Part shown: positions 9,756 through 19,591 of the stretch, piece after piece
How positions within the stretch are numbered: position 1 is the first letter of the stretch
Layout of the letters: every line of letters starts with the position of its first letter
Assembly: GCA_963377175.1 (NCBI GenBank)
Contig: CAUJNA010003317.1
Location: forward strand, 386,001-450,000
Source: Effrenium voratum
Taxonomy: Eukaryota; Sar; Dinophyceae; Suessiales; Symbiodiniaceae
Length of the DNA stretch: 64,000 bases
Direction: 5' to 3'
The notes under the pieces: model-generated
What the model was told of the DNA's origin: nothing
The model's input: only the letters and a program-made list of their open reading frames with translations
The model's database searches: none
Position numbers and translations under genes: made by a program

Positions 9756-11587
9756 AAAATGGATGAAACGTGTTTTGCAGGTTTAGGGGATGGATGAAGA
9801 TTGGTTTGCAGGTTTAGCCATGAAGCACTCAGGCTTCGATTCAATGGAACCTGCTTTTCCACCCCAAACCTGCTTTTTTGACCTCCGTTTTACCTCTTGG
9901 TTGTTCCCATACAGGGTGCAGGCTGAGAAAAATCAATGTCTTTCGCGGGACTCCAGAAATGTTGGAAGCTGACAGGACGGTTGTGGACTGCTTTCCTTTT
10001 AGGGAACCCCTCTGCCCACTTCCTGATTGTTGAAATCAGGGTAGATCAGGGGTCGCTTGATTTCCTCTGCGGGGATTTTTGTGGGCTCCATGTTGATTTA
10101 CAGCAGGCCTGGAACCACTTCAGTGGGTTGTGGATGTTTTTTTCCGGCCCCCAAGTTCTCCATGTTTCTAGGGGACACTTCCCCATTCTTTCAAGGGAGC
10201 CTTCTTTCCAGAAATCAGAGCCCAGGGGGAAACAGCGGGTTTTTGAAAAGAACGATGGTTGAAAAGAATGGACAAGGAATCAACCCCTAGAATGTTGGCC
10301 ACTTCCGATGCTCCGAGGAACGCAGCGGGGACGGAGGTTTCGCCCATCGCCACGGTGCGTGCCCAGTCCGGCTCCAACTCGAGCGACGCCTCTAGATCAG
10401 GCGCAAAAGGGGGGCATGGCGGCTCAAAGCCCAGGATGGCAAAAAAAAATCCCCTTCTGGTTTGGAACGTCACTGAAATTGTAGGTGAATGTTAGATGTA
10501 CAGCGTCAACATGAAAGCAAAGACAAGTCAGTCATTTGATTCTAATTGATTTTAAAGGGAGTTGCCTCATGTGGTGATGTAGCAAGAGGAAGAAACCGGA
10601 GCCGTGACTCCGGCCCCTTGGCTTGGGGTTCCGATAAATGGATGATATGGATGGGCGTTGTTTTTCCAGGGCGCTTCTCTTGAGGTTGGGTCAAAGGGAA
10701 GCCAAAAGTGATGCTTGTGCATTGGGAGCGGGCATGTCAACTGGCACCTTGAGATCGGGTAGTCGAAACCTAGGAGCTCCCCCGCGCAGGCAAAACGGTG
10801 CAGGCAGGTTGTAGGTCCACTCAAAAAAGGGTACCAGGAGGAACTTCCCAATGTCCCCCCAGTTGCTCGAACTTTTGCGGTTGGATTTAAGATTGGCGAG
10901 CCTTACAATTGTCGGTGTTGTTTGCTAAGCCTTTAAACCCCCCCCCTCCCCGCCCTCATCTTTCTACAAGCATCTGCAGGGCTGGCCGTATGAATCTTTT
11001 ACAAGAAGCCGCCGAGTACGGCATGATGTGTCGCCAGCCAGTAGTGACATGTGTGAATGAGCATCTGAGGAAAGCGAGCACGTCCAGAAAAAGCAAACAC
11101 AACATTAGGGAAGAGGAGCGCGGATGTGGGTAGTTCTGCAGGTTGCAGATTCCTTCCCCCACATCCCTGCCAGTTTGTTTCCCCAATGCTATGCAGACTC
11201 ATTCCAAGAGCATATGAACCCTCGCTGGATATGAATAGGTTTCCATGGAGTACCTGCCTTCTGCAACTGTGGGACACTGATTGCTCACGGTTGTTATTTA
11301 CAGGCCACTTAGCCAGCTGTGTTTTTCTTGCAGCGCGTGTTCTTGTTTTTACAGCAACGCCAGGCTCCATGGGAAATTTAGAGACGAAACGCGTGAGGCA
11401 GCGACCAGCGCCAGGCCAAAAGGTTTGCGTGGTGAAGCAGAACCGGCAAGGCCACGTCTTCACCCGGAGTTTTACTGCTACGCTTTCACAAGGTGGGACG
11501 TTGAGCCGCTGAGACGTCGAGTTGGCAGGTGCGACTTGTGAAGCCGCAAACTGGTAATTCAAAAGGTTGTCACAACATGCTGGGGTG

Positions 11588-11622
11588 TTCCTTTTGGTTT
11601 CCCTTTAAGTCAAGCGAACCAA
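11588..11622. repeat. ILE-8 repeat fragment
   Basis: Reads GTTCCTTTTGGTTTCCCTTT then AAGTCAAGCG. Confidence 0.4.
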
Positions 11623-11721
11623 TTAGTTATTGCTCAACTTCATGGAGTGGATTTTAACTTCCATGCTTTAAGGATGGCTCGAGGGTTTTGTAGGGTAAAG
11701 CAGGTGCAAACCCATGATGAA

Positions 11722-11822
11722 CCCTCCCACCAGCTAACATGGAAGTGCGCAGACCCCTGTAGAAAGACTACTTTCCTCTTGGAAAGGGCCTTTTTGCAGT
11801 TCCATGTTAGTTGGTGGGAGGG
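11722..11822. repeat. 101-bp element with 23-bp inverted ends
   Basis: CCCTCCCACCAGCTAACATG at 11722 is mirrored by CATGTTAGTTGGTGGGAGGG ending at 11822; the ends match at about 22 of 23 positions. The interior is also partly palindromic (GAAAGACTACTTTCCTCTTGGAAAG). It lies about 60 bp upstream of the first PNGase F-like exon, inside the presumed intron, and looks like a MITE or single introner. Confidence 0.75.
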
Positions 11823-11883
11823 TATGTCCTTTTCTCGGAAAAGCTGGGGACTCCGCGCGGCGTCCGTCGCCCCTTCCTCCCAG

Positions 11884-12013
11884 GGGAGCGGGGGGTGCTG
11901 CACTTCACTGCCACGGGCCACGGCTGGGCCGCCACGTCTGAGCAGTGCGGGGAGTACTGCCACGCGGTGTACCACCTGCGCCTGAACGGCAAGGAGGTGG
12001 CCAATGTCACCCA
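11884..12013 (+). CDS. PNGase F-like exon 1 (first one found)
   Basis: It starts after a CCCAG acceptor and reads HFTATGHGWAATSEQCGEYC, then HAVYHLRLNGKEVANVT. The two closely spaced cysteines and the GHGW are hallmarks of the family. The donor GC at 12014 leaves phase 2, which fits exon 2. Reading on would hit TGA at 12027. Confidence 0.8.
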
Positions 12014-13315
12014 GCGCCGCGGCGAATGAACTTCATGGCCCGAAGCGGTTTTGACAAATGCGCGGGTGTGAGTGACGAGAAATTCGAGATTTGGCGAATG
12101 ACAGTTAAAGACGCATGACCTGACAAGTGCGCGGGATCGAATGAACTTTGGACCATGACCTGAACTGTTTTTCTCCACAAATGCGCGGGATGTGAGTGAA
12201 ATTGTGAGACATCCCGAAGTTTTTCACCAGGGTCGGGAAAATTGAAGTTTGGACCTCGCAAGACTCGAAAAGTAGCTTTCCCTTTCCAGGGCATGTGCCA
12301 AAATAGGGGGTGTTGGTTTCCTGGGGTGAGAAGCTTGAAGTTTGGTCCCCGCAAAACCAAATGCGTCGCGATTTGGTCCCTAAAGCCAAAAATCCCGGCA
12401 AGCCCCCCTTACTGTTTCCCTTCCAACTAACCCGCAAAGGGTACCCTCAAAAAACATGCCCAGCATTTTACATGGCCCTTTTCCTAAAGCAGGAGATCCC
12501 AATGGTCATTGCTTTCGGACATTTTGGCACTTGCAGAAGGGACAAGCAGGTCTAGGCCGCTGTGGGCCACTCACCATGGGCAGCTCTACGGAAAACATGG
12601 TGAGAGGGACATGTGGGGAATGTGAAACATAGACGTCATATCGTCTATACTTACTTGCTCAGTTTTCAAGGGGATAATTAGCAATGAGTTGATGGTTTCC
12701 TTGCGCGCTTAGCTTGAATTACGCCAGTTGTGGCTACTTGTCACGATCTTCATGCAACGGATGTTTCAGCAATATATATATATATATATATATTGGTGTG
12801 TCTTTTTTAGAGGATGCTCTTCTTGTTTTGGTTTTAAATGGACATCAACGGAAAAACCGCAAGCTTGGGGGGGAAGCGCACCCATTTTTTGAGACACACT
12901 CAATCTCGTGGTCCAAACCTGGCCTGAGTTCCTGGACTTTAGCAACTTTGTGGTGGCAAACAACAAGTCTGGGGAGCTTCCCTTGGCCAAACCAACCGTT
13001 CGGAAGCGAGTTTGTTTGCGTTTTCCTCGAACTGGGTCCCCCAGCAGTGCCCCTTTACCCTTGTTTTGGGGGAGGGCTCCCCCCTACTAAAATAGACTAC
13101 AGAAAAAAAGAAGGTACTCTTATTCCAACCTCTCTACTGGAGGTCCTAGTGAAGCAAGCATCCAAGACCGGGCGCTTTCCAAACTGGCGCCGCGTTTTTC
13201 CGCCCGGCGGAGAGGTGGCGCGACGATTGCTACCTGAACCCCACTGGCCCGGCTCAGCACGGGACGTGGTATGAGAGCCGCAGCTCAGCCAATAGACAAG
13301 ACACAGAGACACGAG

Positions 13316-13348
<33 letters not shown>

Positions 13349-15808
13349 CCAGAGACGCACACACGATATCATATATATATATATATTCAAAAAAATGTAT
13401 ATGTGTATATGTATATATGACATATATGTGTGTGTATGTGCATGTACCTGTTTTCTCAAAGTTGCGGACTCCGTTTTGCCTGGTACCGCTCGGGACGGCC
13501 ACGAGAGCTGCCCGCCGATTCTGAGGCAATGGTTGGTGCCCCGGGTCCGTGGAGCCGGGGATCTATCTGGACGTCTCGGAGTTTTTGGCTTCGGGCGAAA
13601 ACGTCTTGGAGCTGGGCCTCACGGTGTGGCTCAACGCAGCTCGGAAGACCCGGGAAGATGGGCGGCGGCAAGATGGGGGCGGTGGGGTTAATTACCTGGC
13701 GGGAAGATGGGGGCGGGTGGGGTTGGAAGGAAAGCCAGGAAAGCGGTTGGCTCACGAGGGAACCTGAAAACCTCATGAGGACTTGATGACTTGAAAACCT
13801 CAAGGGAACTTCAAGTGTTTCATTGGACTTGATGTTTTGATGGTCACTTTTTGGGTTTGGAACGTATGAGGGGTAGATTTGCAAAGGTCTGACGTGATTT
13901 GTGTTGGGCCAATCCACTCAGGAGTTGAGGGGAGCCAAAAGGAAAATCACTCAAGTTGGATGGACACTATCAGTATCAGGAAACCCTCGGTTTGCAATAA
14001 TACATTTTAAGACCATCCAAAAAGGGTACCCTTAAAAAGACAGACTTAAATTCCTTCCAAGTTTGGTCAATTCCTTGTCAAGGTACACCAACAAGTTTAC
14101 TGTTGATGTTCAAGTCCATTGGATTCAAGTGATGTTCCAAGCATAGTCTTGACCCCCAAAACTAGCCATGTTTTTTTCTCCCAAAACCTGTGTCAGTAAT
14201 CGGGCCTCACTTGCGCAGGGCTCAAACTGCTAACTGCGGCCAGGGCCGATTGATTGAGGGGTCAACTTTTCCGGCTGTTCGGGTGCTCAAAAAGACGAAC
14301 GTGAGTGGATCTTCCCTCCCTTTAACATCCACACGGTCCACAAGCAAAAAAACAAACGGGAGGGCAAACACCAAGTTGTGTTTGGTCCAAATTGTCGCTG
14401 GCTTCCCCTGGGGGCATGCGAGACGCAAGCTTCAAGGCAACGCACACCTGTGGCTTCTTTCTGGCCGCAGGCGTGTGCTTGGACGTAGCCTGGGTAAGTA
14501 AAGTTGAATGCACTTGACAGACACCAAACCCGTCCTATTTTCATGGGGGGGGGGGTATCCCTAAAGGTCCAAGTGCCTAAAATGCCATTTTAACTAACCC
14601 CCCTCTTTTGGGTTTCATGTTGATTTGTAGTGTCACTTGCATTTTTGGACGGGTCCAAATGGAACTGTCCAAATGCGCGGAGGCAACCCATCGCTACGAC
14701 AAATATACTGATGTGGCCGGCTTCATCCAGCAGGACGCGCGCGAAAGCTCACTTCCTGAGTTCATAAAGTTTCAACGTTTTGGGTTTGGACCATTTTAGT
14801 TCCTCAACAAAGAGTCCGGACTTTTTCGGGCCAATCCACTCAGGAAGTAGGGGCGTGACATTTTACATCATTTTACCAACAGGAAGTCACAAGGGGATGG
14901 AACAGTTCTCACCTTTGCAGGTTTTGATTGGGGCGTGCATCCCGTTTTCAACGGATTGTGGGTCGATCCCTTTCGGGGGAAAAATCCGTGAGGTTTCATG
15001 ATGCCCGACCTTGCGGCAGAATCGGTTGACGCAACCAGATGGAGCCGAAGTGAAAGTGAAGCCGAAGTGTGGAGCAGTTTTGTTTTAGATTTGGTTGGCA
15101 ATGAGCTTGAACAGGTATGAGCAGGTGGCAGGTGGCAATGACTGGCCATGCATGGCAGGAACCTGCCCAATTTTTCACAAACGCACACACACACATACAC
15201 ACGGTTTTGCTGTTTTGGCAAAGACCCGGCGCTTCACACACATCGTTTCTGAGCACAAGATTGGGGATGAACTTTGGGCTGCACTCCGCACTCTGCTGCC
15301 TGCTGCTTCTTGAACGCATGCGAAGTTCCCCCCCCCCCCGAGCGGTTCCCTGCCCTCGACCCATCAAAACATGAGTTAGAAGGCTCCTTTGACGAAGCCC
15401 AGCACTTTCCTCCGTAGGTTTGTTTGCAATTGAGGGCGCCCAGCGGTTCTTGTTCCTTTTGACTTCTTTGTAAACTCACCCCACTTTGACTTCCCTTCGA
15501 AAGACAGTCCACTGCTCGGAAGTGAGTCAAACGGGAGCAAGTTCAAGCTGTAAATACGACATTTTACTGGCCAAGACAAAAAATCGGAAAACACAAAACA
15601 CAAACACACAACCCCCCCCCCCCCCAAAAAAAAAAAAAAGAAGAAGAAGAAGAACACTAAATAAATATTGAATAGATAAAACAATACAAAGTCAAAGTAA
15701 ATCCGCACCCACAGTTAAAAGGGAGCAAGTTCAAGCACCAACGTCGGTTGCGAGGACGTGGCGATGCTCGCCGTCAGCTCCAACCTGCTGCTCTACGCCG
15801 CGCCCGCG
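11884..15808 (+). CDS. PNGase F C-domain-like protein (five exons, 5' end not found)
   Basis: Five phase-compatible exons (11884-12013, 13155-13282, 13526-13635, 14683-14747, 15736-15808) encode a peptide-N-glycosidase F C-terminal-like domain. Diagnostic blocks in order are TGHGWAATSEQCGEYC followed by LRLNGKEVANVT, then WRDDCYLNPTGPAQHGTWYE, then GWCPGS and IYLDVSEFLASGEN. In this family the GHG..CAEFC, WR.DC.LNP, GTW and GWCPG motifs build the second of two jelly-roll domains that remove N-glycans from glycoproteins. I infer a secretory-pathway or extracellular role. The N-terminal domain, any signal peptide and the true start were not found upstream. The protein may continue beyond the last exon. 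Four of the donors read GC or are ambiguous and the last is GT. The family call is strong, but enzymatic activity cannot be judged without the catalytic N-domain. Confidence 0.82.
12919..13010. repeat. ILE-1 introner-like element
   Basis: From CCTGAGTTCCTGGACTTTAG to CCAACCGTTCGGAAGCGAG, inside the first PNGase F-like intron and just upstream of an ILE-2 copy. Confidence 0.65.
13032..13149. repeat. ILE-2 introner-like element
   Basis: It begins CTGGGTCCCCCAGCAGTGCC and ends TCTCTACTGGAGGTCCTAG. Its last base is only five bases upstream of the inferred start of PNGase F-like exon 2 (13155), so its 3' end sits at the splice acceptor. Confidence 0.8.
13155..13282 (+). CDS. PNGase F-like exon 2
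   Basis: It joins exon 1 in phase and reads KHPRPGAFQTGAAFFRPAER, then WRDDCYLNPTGPAQHGTWYE. The WRDDC...GTW block is the strongest family signature. The donor is GC (GCTCAG) at 13283. Confidence 0.8.
13318..13450. repeat. Microsatellites (GA)n and (AT)n
   Basis: About 15 GA repeats (13318-13348) are followed by AT/GT-rich simple sequence to about 13450. Together they fill most of the small intron between PNGase F-like exons 2 and 3. Confidence 0.85.
13526..13635 (+). CDS. PNGase F-like exon 3
   Basis: After a CTGAG acceptor it reads NGWCPGS, then EPGIYLDVSEFLASGENVLE and LGLTVWLN. GWCPG is the conserved loop of the family. The donor is GC at 13636. Reading through instead would give a low-complexity RRQDGGGG tail. 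Confidence 0.8.
13990..14035. repeat. ILE-8 repeat fragment
   Basis: TTTTAAGACCATCCAAAAAG then GGTACCCTTAAAAAGAC. Confidence 0.4.
14683..14747 (+). CDS. PNGase F-like exon 4
   Basis: It continues exon 3 in phase as ATHRYDKYTDVAGFIQQDAR E. The following intron begins exactly where an ILE-1 copy begins (AAAG then CTCACTTCC). The exon is clearly protein-like. Its place in this gene rests on phase and order, not on a family motif. Confidence 0.6.
14748..14849. repeat. ILE-1 introner-like element at an exon border
   Basis: A full-length copy (CTCACTTCCTGAGTTCATAA to CCAATCCACTCAGGAAGTAG) that abuts the 3' end of PNGase F-like exon 4 with no spacer. Its first bases therefore form the splice donor. 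Confidence 0.8.
15736..15808 (+). CDS. PNGase F-like exon 5 (probable)
   Basis: It joins exon 4 in phase and reads NVGCEDVAMLAVSSNLLLYA. A hydrophobic alternating strand ending in Y is what one expects at the end of a jelly-roll domain. The GT donor GTGAGC is at 15809. The frame stays open to about 15994 and could instead be the C-terminus. Confidence 0.5.
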
Positions 15809-16043
15809 GTGAGCGCCGCGCTGGCGGCGCCCAGGGCCTCCTCCAAGGCGCAGCTGGCGCTGCGCCAGGGCTGCAGCGACCCCAAGGCGCTGAGGCCAGG
15901 AGGGAAGTGGTGCAGGACTGGGCCCATCCACACTTACCACCCTCTTCTGGGTGGAAGACAGCAGCAGTCGGGATATGTTACCCGGGTTTGGTGAAGCCTT
16001 GCATGTAACCTGGACACTTTCAAAACCCATAGCCGTTGGTCCA

Positions 16044-16171
16044 TGTTGCCATGGAACCCACCAGGGCAGGTTGTTGTTGGGAGACATTTTACATTTTACA
16101 TTTGTTGGGTTTAGTGGTTGAAACCCCCACTTAACTGCTATTTTTCTTTCTCCCCTTCCAACGTCCACCAA
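16044..16171. repeat. ILE-4 introner-like element
   Basis: The ILE-4 pattern is GTTGTTGGGAAACA, AT-rich sequence, GGTTTAGTGGTTGGA, CCCACTTAACTGCTAA, then CTCCCCTTCCAACGTCAACC. All parts are recognisable here. Confidence 0.6.
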
Positions 16172-16549
16172 GTGGAAGGCCCAGAGCTTCCCAGTTGCCC
16201 AGTGCCCTTCTTACCTTCGTCTTTGGGGGGAAGGGTTCCCTTTACATAAAGTCAACCAATGAAATGATGCCCTTTGTTTCCCTGGCCGCTGGGCATTTGG
16301 GGCTTTGGAGGCCCTGAGCGGGGTCTGCTCCAAAACTCGCACGTTTTTTTGTTTTTTTTTTGTCTTAAGTACGGTGGGTGGACGAAACCTAGTAAGTTTA
16401 GACCAGGAGCAGAAGCTGCTGTTTTCTGCGTGTTCCAGAGTTGGGTCAAGCCCAATGGATTCTAGCAAGTTGGGTTCCAAGATGCTACGCGCATGATTGT
16501 GGCTCGGTGCGAGCCCGCTTGCTCAAAACTGCTTAAGGTCCCCTGATAC

Positions 16550-16646
16550 CTCACTCCCCGAGCTCCCGGGCTTCTTACTTGGGAGGACCGAATTTATCTT
16601 GCGAACAGCAAGTTCGGACTTTTGTTCGGCAATCCATCCAAGTGAG
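16550..16646. repeat. ILE-1 introner-like element
   Basis: It begins CTCACTCCCCGAGCTCCCGG and ends TTCGGCAATCCATCCAAGTGAG. Confidence 0.65.
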
Positions 16647-17051
16647 CAACGCGCGCACGCGCACACACAGACACACAAACAAACAGACGCACAGACGCCG
16701 CAGACACACAGACACACACTTGCACACAGACACAAATGCGCGGGTGCGCGCGCACGTAGGCGCACACCCGCGCACAGACACGCAGACCAGGCGACAAACC
16801 CATTTCTCTTTGACGCCCGTCCCTCGATTTGGGCAATAAAGAGTATATCGACGAGTCAAACGATGTGACTTCTATGTTTGTCAGCGGACCTATGTTTGTC
16901 CTGTCCCAATTTTTAGGGTGGGGTAAAATGCGTAACCATATGACGCTCCTTCATGTGAAGCCAAAAGGAGAGTGTGCATGAATATTGGTTCAATCATGTT
17001 TCGGCAACATGTCTCGGCATTTGTCAACATGGTGGAACCCCTAAAATTATG

Positions 17052-17097
17052 TTCTTCCTTTTGGTTTCCCTTTAAAGCGAACCCCACGCAACGGTTA
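17052..17097. repeat. ILE-8 repeat fragment
   Basis: TTCTTCCTTTTGGTTTCCCT then TTAAAGCGAACCCC. Confidence 0.4.
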
Positions 17098-17150
17098 CCG
17101 ACCCCTAGTAAACCACCGACCCCTGGAGCCAAGTGCTTGGCATTCGCGAG

Positions 17151-17215
17151 GCCGCCGGCCAAAGTGCAAGACCTCGGAAACGACTGGCTGACCTCCCCAG
17201 AGGCACGGCAGCTTG
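17151..17215 (+). CDS. Unidentified exon
   Basis: After a GCGAG acceptor it reads PPAKVQDLGNDWLTSPEARQ L and ends at a GC donor (GCAGAG). The composition is clearly protein-like and GC-rich compared with its surroundings. The family is not recognised. Confidence 0.45.
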
Positions 17216-17474
17216 GCAGAGGAACCCCAAGTGGGCGATCCTTTCGATGGAGGATAGCAGCACGTTGAGCAACTGGTTGGCTTGGGGAAGAAATTTTTAG
17301 GGGACCAGTACATTGAGCCGGTGAGCAACTTGATTCGGGGAAATCCGGACATCCCTGCAGGAGCCGCCGTGGGTTCCATGAACTTCGAAAAAAGCCCATG
17401 TGGGTTCCATGAATTTTTGTGGGGCCGAAGTTCTTGCGACGGCACGTTCTGAAAAGTGTAGCGCTTTCACATCA

Positions 17475-17582
17475 CGTCACTCCCTGCGTTCCGCTTCGGA
17501 CTTGGGCCACGTTTCGGGTTACCATGTTAGGAATCAACGGCAGGTTTGGTTAGTTTCGGCCCATCCACTCGTTCGAAAGCGA
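17475..17582. repeat. ILE-1 introner-like element
   Basis: It begins CGTCACTCCCTGCGTTCCG and ends CGGCCCATCCACTCGTTCGAAAGCGAG. Confidence 0.55.
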
Positions 17583-17828
17583 GCCCAAAGCGGCCCAAGA
17601 TCGACTTAAGCTAAGGTGTTCTCCCCAAACAGGAAGCTGAGTGACCCCATGCACTTGAACCACTGAATTTGGTCCCCAAAAGGAAGCTGAGTCACTCAGC
17701 CCCCCTTTCTCCGAACAGCCGATCTTCTGAACACCGCAAAGCTACCCAGAACAGGGGGACCAGAACGGCTTTCCTGATAAGACTCCCTTTGAGCAAAACC
17801 GGAAAAGTCAGACACCTGAAAACGCCAG

Positions 17829-18056
17829 GTCTGACCCCCCAAAGGTCATAGCCCACACTTAGTCCCAAACTGCTTTGATTTGACCAGGGCATATACGGCT
17901 CGGTCTCAGACTGAACCTCTTTCTGGGCAGTTTTTCAGGAAATCCAAAAGAAACCAACCTACAAATGCAAAACCACAGCCATATACGCCCTGGTCAAATC
18001 AAAGCAGTTTGGGATGACTAAGTGTGGGCTATGACCTTTGGAGGCGGGTCAGACCA
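17829..18056. mobile_element. Fold-back element with ~75-bp inverted arms
   Basis: The left arm (17829-17903) begins GGTCTGACCCCCCAAAGGTC. The right arm (17980-18056) ends GACCTTTGGAGGCGGGTCAG ACC. The arms are reverse complements with only a few differences, including AGCCCACACTTAGT and AAACTGCTTTGATTTGACCA in full. An unrelated ~76 bp centre separates them. No target-site duplication was identified. Confidence 0.85.
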
Positions 18057-18270
18057 CCGTTTGCAGGATCCACCACGTTGCGGCTGGCAACGGTTGCCTT
18101 TCTTCTCGGTCAAAGATGCAATTCAATATCATCCACTTGCTTTCACTTGTGATTAAAACTTCTTTGGGCCACCTTGCCCGTCTCACATAGGATAGCATCG
18201 GGGAAAAAAACATATTCACAGCCACTTCTGCAACAAAACACGTGTTGATTGTGTCGCCTTTCTCCTTCAG

Positions 18271-18312
18271 ACTGCGCCGCAGCCTGAGGAAGGAGCAGAA
18301 GGAGGAGAAGAT
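18271..18312 (+). CDS. Possible exon, unidentified
   Basis: After CTTCAG the sequence reads LRRSLRKEQKEEKI in one frame and TAPQPEEGAEGGEDPQ in another. Both look protein-like, so frame and reality are uncertain. Confidence 0.25.
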
Positions 18313-18451
18313 CCCCAGGATTCTGCCTGGCCAGGTGCCTTTCGATTTCGAGGCGCCAGGGGGTACCAGTGGTGGTAGCCTGAATCCCGAATATTGATGT
18401 CCTCACACCCAACAAGTCTAAGGACGCTTCCCTCTGTTTAGGTCCCTGTCA

Positions 18452-18546
18452 AGCAGAGCTCATGGACTTTAAACTTTCTTGGAAGACCGTGCTGGTGGTG
18501 AAAAAAAAGCTCAGACTTTGTTTGGCCAATCCACTCAGGAAGTGAG
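18452..18546. repeat. ILE-1 introner-like element
   Basis: The right end is perfect (GGCCAATCCACTCAGGAAGTGAG). The left end is worn (GCAGAGCTCATGGACTTTAA). Confidence 0.65.
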
Positions 18547-18629
18547 GTGAATGTGTTCTGTCCTTCCTTTAAGCCGCTACGCCTCCACAACAATGCCAGG
18601 CAAGAGCGCCCTGGTACTTCTACAATCAC

Positions 18630-19160
18630 TCAGAGGAGATTCTGCCAGGCCAGGTTACCAGATCGAGCGAGGTCCCCGATCGGGGCGGGAACAATGTAAC
18701 AAGCTCGCCCATGATGGAGGTCTCGGGATTTCTTTATCATCAGGTGAGCGAATTGTCGCATTTTGCGCAGGCATCGGGCTTGGCAGGCTTGCGCAACGCT
18801 TTTTGTCCAGTACATCAGCGGGGCATCGTCCAACCACTGAAGTTCCGTTTCCCGCGCTTTTTCTAAGAAAGTTTCTGCGCATGTCTCTGGCCAAGAACTT
18901 GAGATATGCCGCCCTTCCGAGTGCTTGGTCCCATGTTGGCTTTCGGCTGAAGCAGCAGCCTTTTCCTGTTCAGACGTAGCCACCTGTGTTTTGCGTTTTT
19001 TTTCCGGACCGATCCGACCTGCCTTCCTGTTAGCACATGTTTGCAGCGCAGCCTCACAGTTCCCAGTTGTTCAATGCCAAGTTTGCGCTGGTTTCTCAGT
19101 TGCTCGAGGGCTACTTTCTGGTGGTTGTAAGGGAGCCAACTTTCATCCAACTTTGCTTTT
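18630..19160 (-). pseudogene. Minus-strand coding-like remnant, frameshifted
   Basis: On the minus strand a protein-like reading begins near 19140 (HQKVALEQLRNQRKLGIEQL) and switches frame near 18985. It then continues as ATSEQEKAAASAESQHG, ETFLEKARETELQWLDDAPL and CLRKMRQFAHLMIKKSRDL. This is the opposite orientation to the recognised genes. The pattern suggests a decayed retroelement or processed copy. I do not recognise the protein. Confidence 0.35.
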
Positions 19161-19591
19161 AAAGGGGAGCTAGGGGACCACCCGGAGTTCTGAAAATTGA
19201 AAGGACATAGGCTAAAATGCATTGCGTCGCACGTGTTTCGCACCTGTTTCGGCTGTGAACCGGTGTTCTTGTTTTGGTCATCGCTTTTCGTGGGGGCCTG
19301 CATGGAGCAGCCTTCCGTGACGCGCCGGGAGTTGAAAGGAGGCCCCACAGGACCAAGCCCGCAGCTTTTGATCGTGTTTGGAGACCGCCCTCGGCCCAAG
19401 AGGTAAGGTCCTGTTCGGGACCTTGCGTTTTGAAAGGCCCCCAACCTGTCTCCCCTTTTTTTGGTAGCCAACAGGTAAAATTGAGGCCAACTGGAAATGA
19501 GTCTTGGGTTGGAAAAAGCAGGCTCCTCATGTCTTTGTGGCTTTAGGTGAGGGATCTTTGGACTTTTACCTTCTTTTTTTCTTAAAACGGG

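Larger units (their letters stand above)
15809..17150. other. Gene-free stretch with repeats
   Basis: No exon is recognised. It holds an ILE-4 copy (16044-16171), an ILE-1 copy (16550-16646), CA-rich simple sequence (16650-16790) and an ILE-8 fragment (17052-17097). Confidence 0.6.

Noticed and set aside
10168..10473. Coding island at 10.2-10.5 kb
   Set aside because: Both strands give plausible residues (DLEASLELEPDWARTVAMGE on minus, Ser-rich on plus). There are no borders or family, so it was not called.
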